Assembly: GCA_043101635.1 (NCBI GenBank)
Contig: JBICIE010000267.1
Location: 1-61,770, forward strand
Source: CAYMJK01 sp043101635
GTDB lineage: Bacteria > Planctomycetota > Phycisphaerae > Phycisphaerales > UBA1924
Reading direction: 5' to 3'
DNA: 61,770 nt
The translations under genes and the position numbers were made by a program. Under the pieces are notes generated by a model. The model saw only the letters and a list, made by a program, of their open reading frames with translations, searched no databases and was not told where the DNA came from. This document shows, in pieces, positions 27,085-35,971 of this stretch; positions within the stretch are counted from its first letter, which is position 1; every line of letters starts with the position of its first letter.

Positions 27085-28835
27085 CCGCTTCGGCGCCGGG
27101 CCGGGCCGAGCCGGCGCCTGAGGCGCTGCAGCAACCCGGGGCGCGGGGCGGGGGCGCCGGCGAGGGCCGGGTAGCGGGCGCCGATCCACGAGGCGAAGCG
27201 AGCCGGCGCCGGGCGGGCCCGCTGGATCAGCGGCTCGGGGAGCACCGCCATCTGCCCGCCGCGCAGCGCCACTTCGCACAGCAGGGCCCAGCGGACGACC
27301 TCGTCGGGGACGCCGGCCGGCTTGAAGGCCTCCAGCGCTGCGGGCGTGACGACGACGGGCCCGGACCATTCGGCGGCGCCAATCGCCTCGGGATCGAGCC
27401 CGACGGGCGCCGTCTCCGGGCTGCACGCGGTCGCCACGGCGGCGCCGCTGCGCGCGATGGCCGCGGCGCAGCGCAGGGCGAACCGCTCGTCGACGGCTTC
27501 GCGCGATCGCATGAGGCACAGCAGTGCGCCACCGCGCCCCGCAGCGCGAGCCCGCTGGTACCAGTCGGGCTCCTCGACATCGATCGAGCCGATGCGCGGG
27601 GCGCCGGCGCGGCGGCGCGGCGGCGCCGGGGGACTCGCCAGTTGCGCCATGTGCGCGACGCGGGCCTCAATGACGGTCTGCGGATCGCACAGGGTCTCGA
27701 TGCGCTGGCGGGCGCCGGCGCCGAGTGCGCTTCGCAGTTCGGGGCTCGTCAGGGCGCGCCCGAGGGTCGGCGCAAGGGCGCCGGGGTCGGGCTCGCAGGC
27801 AAGGCCGCTGACGCCATCTTCGACGATCTCGCCCATGCCTCCGGCGCCGGTCACGACGCAGGGCGCGGCAAGACTCATCGCCTCCAGCAGGGCGTTGGGG
27901 AAGTTGTCCCAGCGCGAGGGCAGGCAGACCACCGCGGCGCGCGCGATCTCGGCGCCGAGCCGGCCCCTGGCAATGCGATCGACGAAGTCGAACCGGTCGC
28001 GCCTGTCGCGCACGATCTGTTCCAGGTGGGCGCGCATCGACGACTGGCCCGGCCCCGTCTCGGTGTCGCCGCCGACGAACCGGACGCGCAGGGTCGGGAA
28101 GTCGTCGAGCAGCGCCAGCGCGGCTTCGGCCAGCAGATCCGGCCCCTTGCGTCGCTCGAGACGCCCGAAGAAGAGGATGGTCGGCGCTTCGTCCGCCGGC
28201 CGGGCGCCTTCGGCGCCGAGGTCGCGCCGGGCCGCCTCGACATCGAACGGGTAGGGGATGGCGGCGCCGGTCGGGCAGGCGATCCCGAGCGCGGCGAGGT
28301 CTGCAGTGGTGCGCTCCAGCAGGGCGGCGCTGGGACTGACCAGCGCGTCGGCGAGGCGGATGGTCTCTCGCTCGGCGGCCTGCATGCCGAGGGTCTCGAG
28401 GTTGGTCTGCCGCTCTTCGTTGAGCGTGCGGCAGAGGGCGGTGGTCATGTGCAGGTGGCAGAGGATGCGGGCGCCGGCGAGTTCGCCGGCGCTCTGGCGG
28501 CCCCACAGGGCCCAGCAGCCGTCGCCGTAGTACTCGGGCACTTCGATGACATCCAGCGGCGCTTCGGCGTGGAGGTCCAGCAACGTGCGCCGGACGGCAG
28601 CGCTGTGGCGCTGGAAGTGGAACGGCAGTTTGGCCGCTTCCGGTGGCGGCTCGGCGCCGATGATGCGGACGCCCGGCAGTTCGTCAGCGGCGCGATCAAG
28701 CCCGGCGTGCGGGCCGGTGACGACGATCATCTCGTGGCCGGCCTCGGCCATGGCGCGGGCCATCTGCGCGGCGTAGGTGCCGATGCCGGCGCCGAAGAAG
28801 GGAGCGAGTTCGCGGCTGACGAGGCAGTAGCGCAT
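27075..28835 (-). CDS. GT4-type glycosyltransferase with C-terminal extension
   Basis: 586 residues. Residues 1-390 are a GT-B glycosyltransferase: FFGAGIGTYAAQMARAMAEA at the N-terminus, ILFFGRLERRKGPDLLAEA, CLPSRWDNFPNALLEAMS and the donor-site run LAAPCVVTGAGGMGEIVEDG. It would transfer sugar from a nucleotide donor to a glycan or lipid. Residues 410-586 look like a degenerate second domain with DVEEPDWYQRARAAGRGGAL, reminiscent of glycosyltransferases that track a person- or surface-glycan state; family not identified. No polysaccharide cluster surrounds it. Confidence 0.85.
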   Translation of the reverse strand: MRYCLVSRELAPFFGAGIGTYAAQMARAMAEAGHEMIVVTGPHAGLDRAADELPGVRIIGAEPPPEAAKLPFHFQRHSAAVRRTLLDLHAEAPLDVIEVPEYYGDGCWALWGRQSAGELAGARILCHLHMTTALCRTLNEERQTNLETLGMQAAERETIRLADALVSPSAALLERTTADLAALGIACPTGAAIPYPFDVEAARRDLGAEGARPADEAPTILFFGRLERRKGPDLLAEAALALLDDFPTLRVRFVGGDTETGPGQSSMRAHLEQIVRDRRDRFDFVDRIARGRLGAEIARAAVVCLPSRWDNFPNALLEAMSLAAPCVVTGAGGMGEIVEDGVSGLACEPDPGALAPTLGRALTSPELRSALGAGARQRIETLCDPQTVIEARVAHMAQLASPPAPPRRRAGAPRIGSIDVEEPDWYQRARAAGRGGALLCLMRSREAVDERFALRCAAAIARSGAAVATACSPETAPVGLDPEAIGAAEWSGPVVVTPAALEAFKPAGVPDEVVRWALLCEVALRGGQMAVLPEPLIQRARPAPARFASWIGARYPALAGAPAPRPGLLQRLRRRLGPARRRSGQS

Positions 28836-28884
28836 GGTCGTAGGGCTCCCGGGAGGGTACTCCGACGCTCGTGGCGCGCGCAAG

Positions 28885-28913
28885 ACCGGCCCGGAGGTCG
28901 CCCCCGGGCCGGT
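28885..28913 (-). terminator. Terminator-like hairpin after gene 28939-30297
   Basis: 10-bp stem ACCGGCCCGG/CCGGGCCGGT with a 9-base loop, 25 bp after the stop codon. No T-run follows, so the call is based on the stem and position. Confidence 0.5.
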
Positions 28914-28938
28914 GGTTGCTTCGGTGATGGCGAGCGAA

Positions 28939-30297
28939 TCAGCGGCAGCCGGCCGCGAACTCGTTCTGGAAGCAGAGGAAGTCGAAGAAGTCGAGGATCC
29001 CGTTGCCATCGCAGTCGGCGTAGGGGGCGCCGGTGGCGAACTCGTTCTGGAAGCAGAGGAAGTCGAAGAAGTCGATCACGCCGCTTCCGTCGCAATCCGC
29101 GTAGCAGCCGCCGGTCATGGCGCCGGCGTCGAGGATGGTCAGCGCCGAGGCGCCGCGGGCCCGGACCTGGAACTCATCGACGCCGCCGAAGTCGCCGGCC
29201 GTGCCGCGCGGGGCCAGTTCGATGCGGTCGACCTTGATCTCGGCGCCGCCGACGAACTGCATCGAGAACGGGCTGCCGCACTCCAGCACCAGCACCCACT
29301 CGTCGAACTGGTTGAGGACCCAGCGGAACGTCAGTTCGGTGCAGTACTTGAACAGCGAGAAGGAGCCGCCGGTGGTCACCACGCCCTCGCCGACCAGCTT
29401 GCCATCGAGGTAGCCGCGCACCGGAACCGTGGAGATGGCCACGCCGGTGAGATCCGGCGAGACCAGCATCGCGTCGGCGCTGCGCTTGGTGGCGGTCAGC
29501 GACAGATACGGGCCGGGCACGATCCAGCAGTTCGGGGTTGGATACCAGGTGAGATCGAGGGCGGCGCCGGGCTCGAGGGCGCCGAGGTCAAAGCTGGCGC
29601 CGAACGAAGCGCCGCGGGCCGACCAGTCGATGCGCTCATCGCCGAGGGAGGCCTCGATGTCGCCGCCGGCCCTGCGGCAGGTCAGGACGACCTCCTTGCC
29701 GACGTGCTTGGCCTCGGTATCGCCCAGCGGCGCCAGCAGCCAGCCGCCGGGGACCACGATCGGGCCGCAGAAGACCTTGCGGTAGGCCTCGACGGGGTCG
29801 CAGGAGGTCTGCGTGGAACTGCTCGCATCGTCGTAGTAGGCGAACTTGTCCGTCTCGGTCCAGACCTTGCGGATGGCGGGGATGCCGCACTGCGACTCGA
29901 ACTCGCCGCACCAGACGAGGATCGGGTTGTCGGTGTCGGCGAAGATTCCGCCGGGAGGGAAGTGAAGCTGGCCCACGACGATCCCGAGCACATCGTCGCC
30001 GACGATGGAGCCGGCGAAAGAGCCCGGACTGACAGCGGGGCCGCACGTGTTGATGGAGGTCCACTTGACGCCATCGGTCAGCAGGTCCAGCGCGCCGCCG
30101 GCGAAGGCGTGGCCGCTGTCCGGGAAGTGGGCGTACAGCTTGACATCGAACTTGTCGGACAGGACGGCCTGGCGCTTCACTTCGAGTTCCCACCGGCAAC
30201 AGTCGGCGGCGGAGGCGGTGGAGCCTGATGCGGCCATCGCGGCGAGGGCCAGCATGGCGGTCCTGGCAAACGTGCGGCTGATTGGATTGCGTGACAC
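28939..30297 (-). CDS. Secreted multidomain protein with Gly-Cys dockerin tail
   Basis: 452 residues. The start is a GTG with AAGGGG eight bases upstream; a signal peptide follows (FARTAMLALAAMAASGS, cleavage near ASAAD). The mature part is beta-rich and cysteine-containing, with VGQLHFPPGGIFADTDNPIL, a block also found in the shorter tail-bearing proteins at 32141 and 35133 (QLHFPPGGIYAD). A later section AAGCR ends the tail after DCDGSGVIDFFDF and DCDGNGILDFFDF. The shared QLHFPPGG block implies one structural family across three of these proteins. Function unknown. Confidence 0.78.
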   Translation of the reverse strand: MSRNPISRTFARTAMLALAAMAASGSTASAADCCRWELEVKRQAVLSDKFDVKLYAHFPDSGHAFAGGALDLLTDGVKWTSINTCGPAVSPGSFAGSIVGDDVLGIVVGQLHFPPGGIFADTDNPILVWCGEFESQCGIPAIRKVWTETDKFAYYDDASSSTQTSCDPVEAYRKVFCGPIVVPGGWLLAPLGDTEAKHVGKEVVLTCRRAGGDIEASLGDERIDWSARGASFGASFDLGALEPGAALDLTWYPTPNCWIVPGPYLSLTATKRSADAMLVSPDLTGVAISTVPVRGYLDGKLVGEGVVTTGGSFSLFKYCTELTFRWVLNQFDEWVLVLECGSPFSMQFVGGAEIKVDRIELAPRGTAGDFGGVDEFQVRARGASALTILDAGAMTGGCYADCDGSGVIDFFDFLCFQNEFATGAPYADCDGNGILDFFDFLCFQNEFAAGCR

Positions 30298-30477
30298 GAT
30301 GATTCCCCTTGTGTGTGGTTTGCCGGGCCGCAAGCCCCGCGGCGCCGACGTGACGCCCTCAGAGAGCTGGAACGGGGCTCTGCCTGACCCCGGCGGACAG
30401 TTCAGCGGAACCGGCCGTGCGCACTCACGCGCACATCGGGGGAAGATCGCGCGGGACCGTGCGACATAGGCTCCGCC

Positions 30478-32064
30478 ATGCGCAGATTGGTCGGTTATGT
30501 GCTGTGGGCGTCGATCACGCCGGTTGCGGGCGCCCGGGGCGGCGACTGGTGGCGCGACGCGGTCTTCTACGAGGTCTTCGTGCGCAGCTTCGCGGACTCG
30601 ACGGCGGGGCCGCTGGCCGATGATGGCGTCGGTGACCTGCCGGGGCTGATCGAGCGGCTGGATTATCTGAATGATGGCGATCCGGCGACGGATACGGATC
30701 TCGGCGTCACAGCGCTGTGGCTGATGCCGATCATGCCATCACCTTCGTATCACGGCTACGACGTGACCGACTACAAGGCCGTGCAGGCGCAGTATGGCAC
30801 GCTGGAGGATTTTCGGCGGCTGATCGAGGCGTGCGAGGCCCGCGGCATGCGCGTGATCGTCGATCTGCCGCTGAATCACACGAGTGATCGGCATCCGTGG
30901 TTCGAGGCTGCGCGCGCGCCCGGCGCCCCCACTGCCGACTGGTATGTGTTCAGTGATGATCCGGCGCGGACGGATGTGGGCGAGCGCGTCTGGCACGACC
31001 GCGGCATGCCGGAGGGCCGGTGGTACTACGGCCTGTTCTGGCACGGCATGCCGGATCTGAATTTGCGGACGCAGGCGGTCACCGAGGCCCTGTACGACGC
31101 CAGCGCCTTCTGGCTGACTGATATGGGCGCGCACGGCTTCCGGCTGGACGCCATCCGGCATCTGATCGAGGACTGGCCGGTGACGGCCAACACGCCCGAG
31201 ACGATCGCGTGGCTGGAGGATTACCGCCAGTACATCGAGTCGATCGCCCCGGAGGCCGTCCTCGTCGGCGAGGTGTGGAACGAGACGGATGTCGTGCGCC
31301 GGTACGTGCCCGGGGCGGTGAACGCCTGCTTCGAGTTTGCGCTGGCGCGGGCGATCCTGGACGCGGCGCGCTCCGGCGAGGCGGCGCCGCTGGGCGCGCA
31401 GATCGAGCAGGTCGCCAGCGCCTATCCGCCCGGCGCCTTCGCTACCTTCCTGGCCAACCATGACATGAACCGGACGGTGTCGCAGCTTGAGGGCGACCTC
31501 GGCGCCGCCCGTGCCGCGGCCACCGTGCAGATGCTGCTGCCGGGGACGCCGTTTGTCTACTACGGTGAGGAGATCGGGATGACCGCCGTCAAGCCCGATC
31601 CCGACCTGCGCCGACCGATGCAGTGGACTTCCGAGGCGGGCCGGGCCGGCTTCACCCGCGCCGAGCCGTGGCGTCCGGCGCCGGCGGACATCGGCGCGGC
31701 GTGCGTGGCGGCCCAGATGGACGATCCGGACTCGCTGCTGGAACTGTACCGGCGCCTGATCCGCCTGCGGCTTGGGTCGGAGGCGCTGCGGCGCGGCGAT
31801 GTGCGGGTGCTCGACGCGGGCCATCCGGCGGTGCTGGCAATCCTGCGCGAAGCGCCGGGCGAGCGCGTGCTGGCGCTGGTGAACCTCGGCGCCGAGGCGG
31901 TCGAGGAGTACGCGATCTCGGCGCGGCCCGGCTGGGCGCCGGGGGCTCGTGATCTGCTGGCGGGCGAGCCGGTGGCGCCAATTGCGGCGGCCGGGGCGCA
32001 CGGGTGGCGGCCGGTCGCGCGGCTCGCTCCGCGCGGCGGCTGGGTCATCCCGCTGGGCCCGTGA
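30478..32064 (+). CDS. GH13 alpha-amylase-family glycoside hydrolase, probably exported
   Basis: 528 residues. All four GH13 regions are readable: region I DLPLNHTSD, region II GFRLDAIRH with the nucleophile Asp (about residue 223), region III GEVWNE with the acid/base Glu (about 265), and region IV FLANHDMNR. The order and the WYYGLFWHGMPDLN segment suit the oligo-1,6-glucosidase/trehalose synthase/neopullulanase branch of alpha-glucan enzymes. The N-terminus is weakly hydrophobic (LVGYVLWASITPVAGA), suggesting export. The C-terminal beta domain is present, so the gene is complete. It is followed 47 bp later by a hairpin repeat. Confidence 0.93.
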   Translation: MRRLVGYVLWASITPVAGARGGDWWRDAVFYEVFVRSFADSTAGPLADDGVGDLPGLIERLDYLNDGDPATDTDLGVTALWLMPIMPSPSYHGYDVTDYKAVQAQYGTLEDFRRLIEACEARGMRVIVDLPLNHTSDRHPWFEAARAPGAPTADWYVFSDDPARTDVGERVWHDRGMPEGRWYYGLFWHGMPDLNLRTQAVTEALYDASAFWLTDMGAHGFRLDAIRHLIEDWPVTANTPETIAWLEDYRQYIESIAPEAVLVGEVWNETDVVRRYVPGAVNACFEFALARAILDAARSGEAAPLGAQIEQVASAYPPGAFATFLANHDMNRTVSQLEGDLGAARAAATVQMLLPGTPFVYYGEEIGMTAVKPDPDLRRPMQWTSEAGRAGFTRAEPWRPAPADIGAACVAAQMDDPDSLLELYRRLIRLRLGSEALRRGDVRVLDAGHPAVLAILREAPGERVLALVNLGAEAVEEYAISARPGWAPGARDLLAGEPVAPIAAAGAHGWRPVARLAPRGGWVIPLGP

Positions 32065-32107
32065 GGCGCGCCGCTCACCAGCAGTTGCGTGCGCTCCGGC
32101 GCTTTGG

Positions 32108-32345
32108 AAGCCCCCCACGGAGGTGGGGGGGTACCCGAGGTCAGCCGCAGCCGGCGGCGAACTCGTTCTGGAAGCAGAGGAAGTCGAAGAAGTCGAGGGC
32201 GCCGGAGGCGTCGCAGTCGGCGTAGTAGTCATCCGTGGCGAAGGCGTTCTGGAAGCACAGGAAGTCGAACAGATCGAGATCATCCGTGCCGTCGCAGTCG
32301 GCGTAGCAGCGGCGCACGCGGATGATGGCCGCGCCTTCGACGAAG
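32108..32345. repeat. Duplicated block, copy 1 (hairpin repeat plus dockerin tail coding DNA)
   Basis: About 240 bp nearly identical to 35101-35338, with roughly a dozen differences by eye. It covers the family A hairpin, the intergenic link and the last 65 codons of the tail-bearing gene. Outside it the two genes diverge quickly. Confidence 0.85.
32111..32136. repeat. Palindromic repeat family A, copy 1
   Basis: CCCCCCAC, a 4-base loop, GTGGGGGG, then GTACCC. Consensus AAGCCCCCCACGGAGTGGGG continuing GGGTACCC is shared with three other sites. This copy has one extra loop base. Confidence 0.85.
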
Positions 32346-32809
32346 GTATCGATGCGTGATTCCGCGCTGCCGGACTCCTTGAATGGGAACACGCTGAAGT
32401 CGCCCGTGCTAGTTGTGATCAGGATATCTTCAGTACCGGCTCCGTCAGGACGCCATCTTGTCCAGAGCACGATGATGGGATTGCGAGAGTCCGCATACAC
32501 CAAGGGTGGAAGGTGCAGTTGGCCAACGACGAACGGGCCAACGACGCGGTCGCCGTGTAGCGGATATGGGTCGCATGAGCCAAGCGTACAAGCGCTCTCG
32601 ATGAACACTCCATTCGAAGCTTCCATGAAGAACCGCGCGCTGGCGAAGGCGTAATCGAGATCGGCGAAGGTGGCGCGTACCTCCAACCGAACGGCCGGCA
32701 TAGAAGCTGTGCTGGCGCCGCATACCCGAATCGCGAGTGTCTCCTGAGCATGAAGTGAGCCGGTCACGCAAATCGTTGACGCCATGGTGACAAGGAGGGT
32801 CGCCGCCAT
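32141..32809 (-). CDS. Secreted protein with Gly-Cys dockerin tail, paralogue of 35133-35807
   Basis: 222 residues. Signal peptide MAATLLVTMASTICVTGSLH then AQ. The mature domain holds DYAFASARFFMEASNG and a QLHLPPLVYADSRNPIIVLW block; the tail holds DCDGTDDLDLFDFLCFQNAF and DCDASGALDFFDF, ending FAAGCG. The start codon shares one base with the stop of the metalloprotease gene (TGATG), so translation is probably coupled. The last 65 codons are almost identical to the paralogue 3 kb away while the mature domain is much more diverged and has lower GC. Function unknown. Confidence 0.8.
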   Translation of the reverse strand: MAATLLVTMASTICVTGSLHAQETLAIRVCGASTASMPAVRLEVRATFADLDYAFASARFFMEASNGVFIESACTLGSCDPYPLHGDRVVGPFVVGQLHLPPLVYADSRNPIIVLWTRWRPDGAGTEDILITTSTGDFSVFPFKESGSAESRIDTFVEGAAIIRVRRCYADCDGTDDLDLFDFLCFQNAFATDDYYADCDASGALDFFDFLCFQNEFAAGCG

Positions 32810-34854
32810 CAGCAGCCCCCTGCGAAAGCGACCGCGTAGGCAGCGAGATCTTCGCCGCCAACTCGGCCATCGCCATCCCAGTCCGCCCGCACATCACCTG
32901 CGCTCAGCCAGTTCTGCATGAGCAGGAAGTCGAACACATCGAGTGCGCTATCGCCATTGACATCGGGCGGGCATGGACTACTGCCGCCCGCTGACTCCGT
33001 GCAGAGGCCGACGCCTGGCGTGGATTCGATCCCGCGCCCGGAGAAGATCTGGCAGATCGCAGTGCGATGGGGAGTGCCGTTGGAGAGGTCTGCATCGTCA
33101 TCGTCGGCCGTCAATACCTCGACCAGCGTTGCCGGACCGGCGGCCTTGGGATCGGACTCGCAGCCCTCGGGGCCGTTTTCGACGCCGCCGGACGTCAGCA
33201 TCGCCCAGTCAACGAACAACTGATGCGCGCTGTCGGGGCCGATCCCGCCACTGATCGGCTCGGCGGCGAGTTCAAGCCAGAGTGCGCCAAGCAGCATGCC
33301 ATCTGCGTGTGGAGCACTTGTAGCGCAATCGAACTCAGGGCGCGGTGTGGCCGTCAGCGGCGAGCGGTCCGGGTCACAGTTTGGTCGCCAGTCCTCGGCG
33401 TGGACGGTGACCCCATACACCAGCATCGCCAAGGTATCACCGAAGCCTTCATGGAAGTCCTTGTGTGGGTCGGTATCGGTCGGGATGTTGAGCATGCGGT
33501 TGGCAAGGTAGTGGCCATACTCGTGAACTACGACCGTGGAATAGGCTTGGTTGAAGTCACAAACATTGCTTGCGATGCGCCCATAGACGACCCAATCAGG
33601 GACTCCAACAAGGGCGAAGTAACGGCCAGCGCAGGCGAATTGGCAGTCGTTGACGACCGGATTGACCAGGTCATCAAGGCCGGCGTACGTTCCTGGCGGA
33701 AGCAACTGGTGCCAGAAACCGCGCGCTTTGAGAAGCGCGCGATGGACGTTCACTCGAGCTGTGTCGAACTCCGCGAATGGGCTTGGATTGAAGTCATGAT
33801 CGCGGGTAGTAGGGAATGTCGAGCCAAGGTTGTACACCGCTGGCGGGACAGGATCTCGCTGGGATGGGCAGGCACCCTCGAGCAGCTCCCACGCCGGTCC
33901 ACTCCATGTGAACCGGATCTTGGCGTCGGCCGGGTAGTTTGTGCCGAAGAACTTGTAAACGCCATTGTCGTCCGTCACCTTGCTGTCGAGCACCTGTGTC
34001 TGGGCCGCGTTGGTGATCTCGACCTTGAGCTGCGGCAGGGGCGAGGTCTGCGGCAGGTTCGACCCGCACCGGTGACCGACACCCTTGTCAGGCTTGGTTC
34101 CCTGCGTGGCGCCGCCCGTCACCGTGCCCGTCACCGACGGCTGCGGGGGCGGGAAGCTGCGCGCGACCAGATCGGCGTAGCGCAGCAGCGCTCCCGTCTG
34201 GGCATCGACCCAGAAGGCGTACGACTCGACGCTGACCCGGAGGTCCGACCAGCCGACCAGCTTCCAGGCGGCCCGGCCGTCGGCGCGGGAGAGGGCGCCA
34301 TCGGGCGTCGTCACCACAAGCTGCGGCTCGGCCCAGTCGACGAGCGTCTCGGCCCGGGGGTGGGCCATGGCCGTGCGCAGGGCCTGCTCGGCGGAGATGC
34401 TCGGCGCCGGCAGCCCACCGGCCGGCGGGCGCGCGAAGTGGCCCGCCGCGTACACGACCGTGGGATCCGAGCCTCGATCGGCGCGGACCATCACCCGGAC
34501 GATGGACGCGTCCACCGGCACGCCATCGACGAGCTGGCGGTAGCCGAAGACCGTCCGGCCGCGGTGCAGGTTGAACTCGCGGATCTGCTCGAGTTCGAGG
34601 TCGCCATCGGAGAAGGCCTCGCCGTACAAGTACAGGAAGTTCTCGGCGGCCTCGCGAGGTGTGGCGCCGGTGGTCATCGGCGCCCCGAAGATGATGCTGG
34701 CCCGGGCGGGCTCGGCGCCGGCCCAGTGGACCCTGGCGCCCGGATGGTCGCGCAGCAGGTCATCGACCGCCTGCTGGGCTCTCTGCCCCAGCGCCGGGGA
34801 CGCCATCGCGAGGAGGAACCCTAACGCCCCCCCCACAAACGCGCACTTCGACAT
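32809..34854 (-). CDS. Secreted zinc metalloprotease, thermolysin-like, with variant dockerin tail
   Basis: 681 residues. The signal peptide ends SPALGQ. A propeptide region (about 30-230) shows FTP/PepSY-like features such as ATPREAAENFLYLYGEAF and SAEQALRTAM. The catalytic part has HEYGHYLANRM (zinc His444 and His448, catalytic Glu445) with the downstream DFHEGFGDTLAML as likely third-ligand helix, in the style of M36/M4 gluzincins. The tail is a diverged double EF-hand, DVNGDSALDVFDF and DWDGDGRVGGEDL, ending AFAGGC. The ATG at 34854 is chosen because AAGGAG is six bases upstream. GC content drops sharply after roughly residue 270. Confidence 0.85.
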   Translation of the reverse strand: MSKCAFVGGALGFLLAMASPALGQRAQQAVDDLLRDHPGARVHWAGAEPARASIIFGAPMTTGATPREAAENFLYLYGEAFSDGDLELEQIREFNLHRGRTVFGYRQLVDGVPVDASIVRVMVRADRGSDPTVVYAAGHFARPPAGGLPAPSISAEQALRTAMAHPRAETLVDWAEPQLVVTTPDGALSRADGRAAWKLVGWSDLRVSVESYAFWVDAQTGALLRYADLVARSFPPPQPSVTGTVTGGATQGTKPDKGVGHRCGSNLPQTSPLPQLKVEITNAAQTQVLDSKVTDDNGVYKFFGTNYPADAKIRFTWSGPAWELLEGACPSQRDPVPPAVYNLGSTFPTTRDHDFNPSPFAEFDTARVNVHRALLKARGFWHQLLPPGTYAGLDDLVNPVVNDCQFACAGRYFALVGVPDWVVYGRIASNVCDFNQAYSTVVVHEYGHYLANRMLNIPTDTDPHKDFHEGFGDTLAMLVYGVTVHAEDWRPNCDPDRSPLTATPRPEFDCATSAPHADGMLLGALWLELAAEPISGGIGPDSAHQLFVDWAMLTSGGVENGPEGCESDPKAAGPATLVEVLTADDDDADLSNGTPHRTAICQIFSGRGIESTPGVGLCTESAGGSSPCPPDVNGDSALDVFDFLLMQNWLSAGDVRADWDGDGRVGGEDLAAYAVAFAGGC

Positions 34855-34976
34855 CTCCATCTCCTTCGGCCCGCGCACACAGGGCAAGGCGCGCTGCCGC
34901 GTCGCGCATACGGGCGCGACCTGGATTACTCCAGACTACCGGAGTTGCGCGGCAGACGCAACGAGCCGGAAGCGCC

Positions 34977-35007
34977 ATTATAGCGGCAATCGCGGAAATG
35001 GCGACAA
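34977..35007 (-). promoter_or_regulatory. Sigma-70-type promoter for the metalloprotease operon
   Basis: On the minus strand a perfect TATAAT (34977-34982) with TTGTCG 19 bp upstream. It lies 123 bp before the start at 34854. Its surroundings match a second promoter at 35895 (shared TTTTCGGGC, GTCG, TTCC and TATAATGG). Confidence 0.55.
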
Positions 35008-35059
35008 TTGCATCTGTTTTCGGGCGTGGGCTCGCAGGGCGATCCGGCGCCTGCGCCCG

Positions 35060-35084
35060 GCAGGTTGGAAACCTGCCCCACTCG
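35060..35084. repeat. Palindromic repeat family B, copy 2
   Basis: GCAGGTT-GGA-AACCTGC followed by CCCACTCG. Stem letters changed in both arms relative to copy 1, so pairing is conserved. Confidence 0.75.
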
Positions 35085-35100
35085 TTCAGGCGCGCCGGGG

Positions 35101-35338
35101 AAGCCCCCCACGGAGTGGGGGGGTACCCGAGGTCAGCCGCAGCCGGTGGCGAACTCGTTCTGGAAGCAGAGGAAGTCGAAGAAGTCGAGGGCGCCGGAGG
35201 CGTCGCAATCGGCGTAGTAGTCATCCGTGGCGAAGGCGTTCTGGAAGCAGAGGAAGTCGAACAGGTCGAGGTCGTCCGTGCCGTCGCAGTCGGCGTAGCA
35301 GCGGCGCACGCGGATGATGGCGGCGCCTTCGATGAAGG
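35101..35338. repeat. Duplicated block, copy 2
   Basis: Partner of 32108-32345; same order of hairpin, link and tail coding sequence in the same orientation, offset by about 2993 bp. Confidence 0.85.
35104..35128. repeat. Palindromic repeat family A, copy 2
   Basis: CCCCCCAC-GGA-GTGGGGGG followed by GTACCC; perfect 8-bp stem with a 3-base loop. Confidence 0.85.
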
Positions 35339-35807
35339 TGCTGATGCGGGATGCGGAAAGCGTCAGTTCGGGGTCGAGGTATACCGAGAAGTCGCCTGTC
35401 AGCGTGTCGATGGGCACATCGCGCACATCCAAGCTCTCCGGCCGCCAGAATGTCTCGACGATCGCGATCGGGTTCGCCGGATCCGCGTAGATGCCGCCGG
35501 GAGGGAAGTGGAGTTGGCCGGGCAGTACGAGGTACACGCGCGAGCCGTCGTGGACGGGCCCGCCGCCGCATCCGGATGTACCGACGACGCAATACGTGTC
35601 TGAGAAGATGCCGTCGCCCGCGCTGAATTCAAACCGCGCGCTCGCAAACGCGTAGTCGGCAGGCGAGAAGCGCGCCCAGAGTTCGATGCGCAGGCGCGGC
35701 TCTGCCGGGGTGCTGGCGCGGGGGATGCGGAAGAGAATCGTCTCCTGTGCCGCGCACGTGGAGGCGGCCGCGAGTGCGAGGCAGGCCGCGATCGCGCGCA
35801 TGGACAT
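35133..35807 (-). CDS. Secreted protein with Gly-Cys dockerin tail, paralogue of 32141-32809
   Basis: 224 residues. Start ATG at 35807 chosen because AAGGAG is six bases upstream, exactly as in the metalloprotease gene; in-frame ATGs at 35813 and 35801 are alternatives. Signal peptide MSMRAIAACLALAAASTCAA, then Q. The mature domain contains DYAFASARFEFSAGDG and QLHFPPGGIYADPANPI. The tail holds DCDGTDDLDLFDF and DCDASGALDFFDF, ending FATGCG. Function unknown; a paralogue with a recently homogenised 3' end lies 3 kb away. Confidence 0.82.
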   Translation of the reverse strand: MSMRAIAACLALAAASTCAAQETILFRIPRASTPAEPRLRIELWARFSPADYAFASARFEFSAGDGIFSDTYCVVGTSGCGGGPVHDGSRVYLVLPGQLHFPPGGIYADPANPIAIVETFWRPESLDVRDVPIDTLTGDFSVYLDPELTLSASRISTFIEGAAIIRVRRCYADCDGTDDLDLFDFLCFQNAFATDDYYADCDASGALDFFDFLCFQNEFATGCG

Positions 35808-35894
35808 CTCCATCTCCTTTCGCCCGGAATGCCGGGGCAGGCGCGTGGCTCGCACTGAAGGCCCGAGGCGCCGCCGCGGCGAGCAGGCAACTCC

Positions 35895-35926
35895 ATTATA
35901 CAGGAAGGCCCGGAAGTTGACGACAG
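35895..35926 (-). promoter_or_regulatory. Sigma-70-type promoter for gene 35133-35807
   Basis: Perfect TATAAT on the minus strand at 35895-35900, with CTGTCG 20 bp upstream; 88 bp before the start codon. The -35 and spacing are weaker than consensus, but the element is shared with the promoter at 34977. Confidence 0.5.
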
Positions 35927-35971
35927 CTTGGTCGGTTTTCGGGCAAAGAACGGCCGGGGGCCCTCCTCCCG

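Noticed and set aside
26058..29237. A 1059-codon open frame on the plus strand
   Set aside because: It runs antisense to the glycosyltransferase and into a tail-bearing gene; no recognisable domain.
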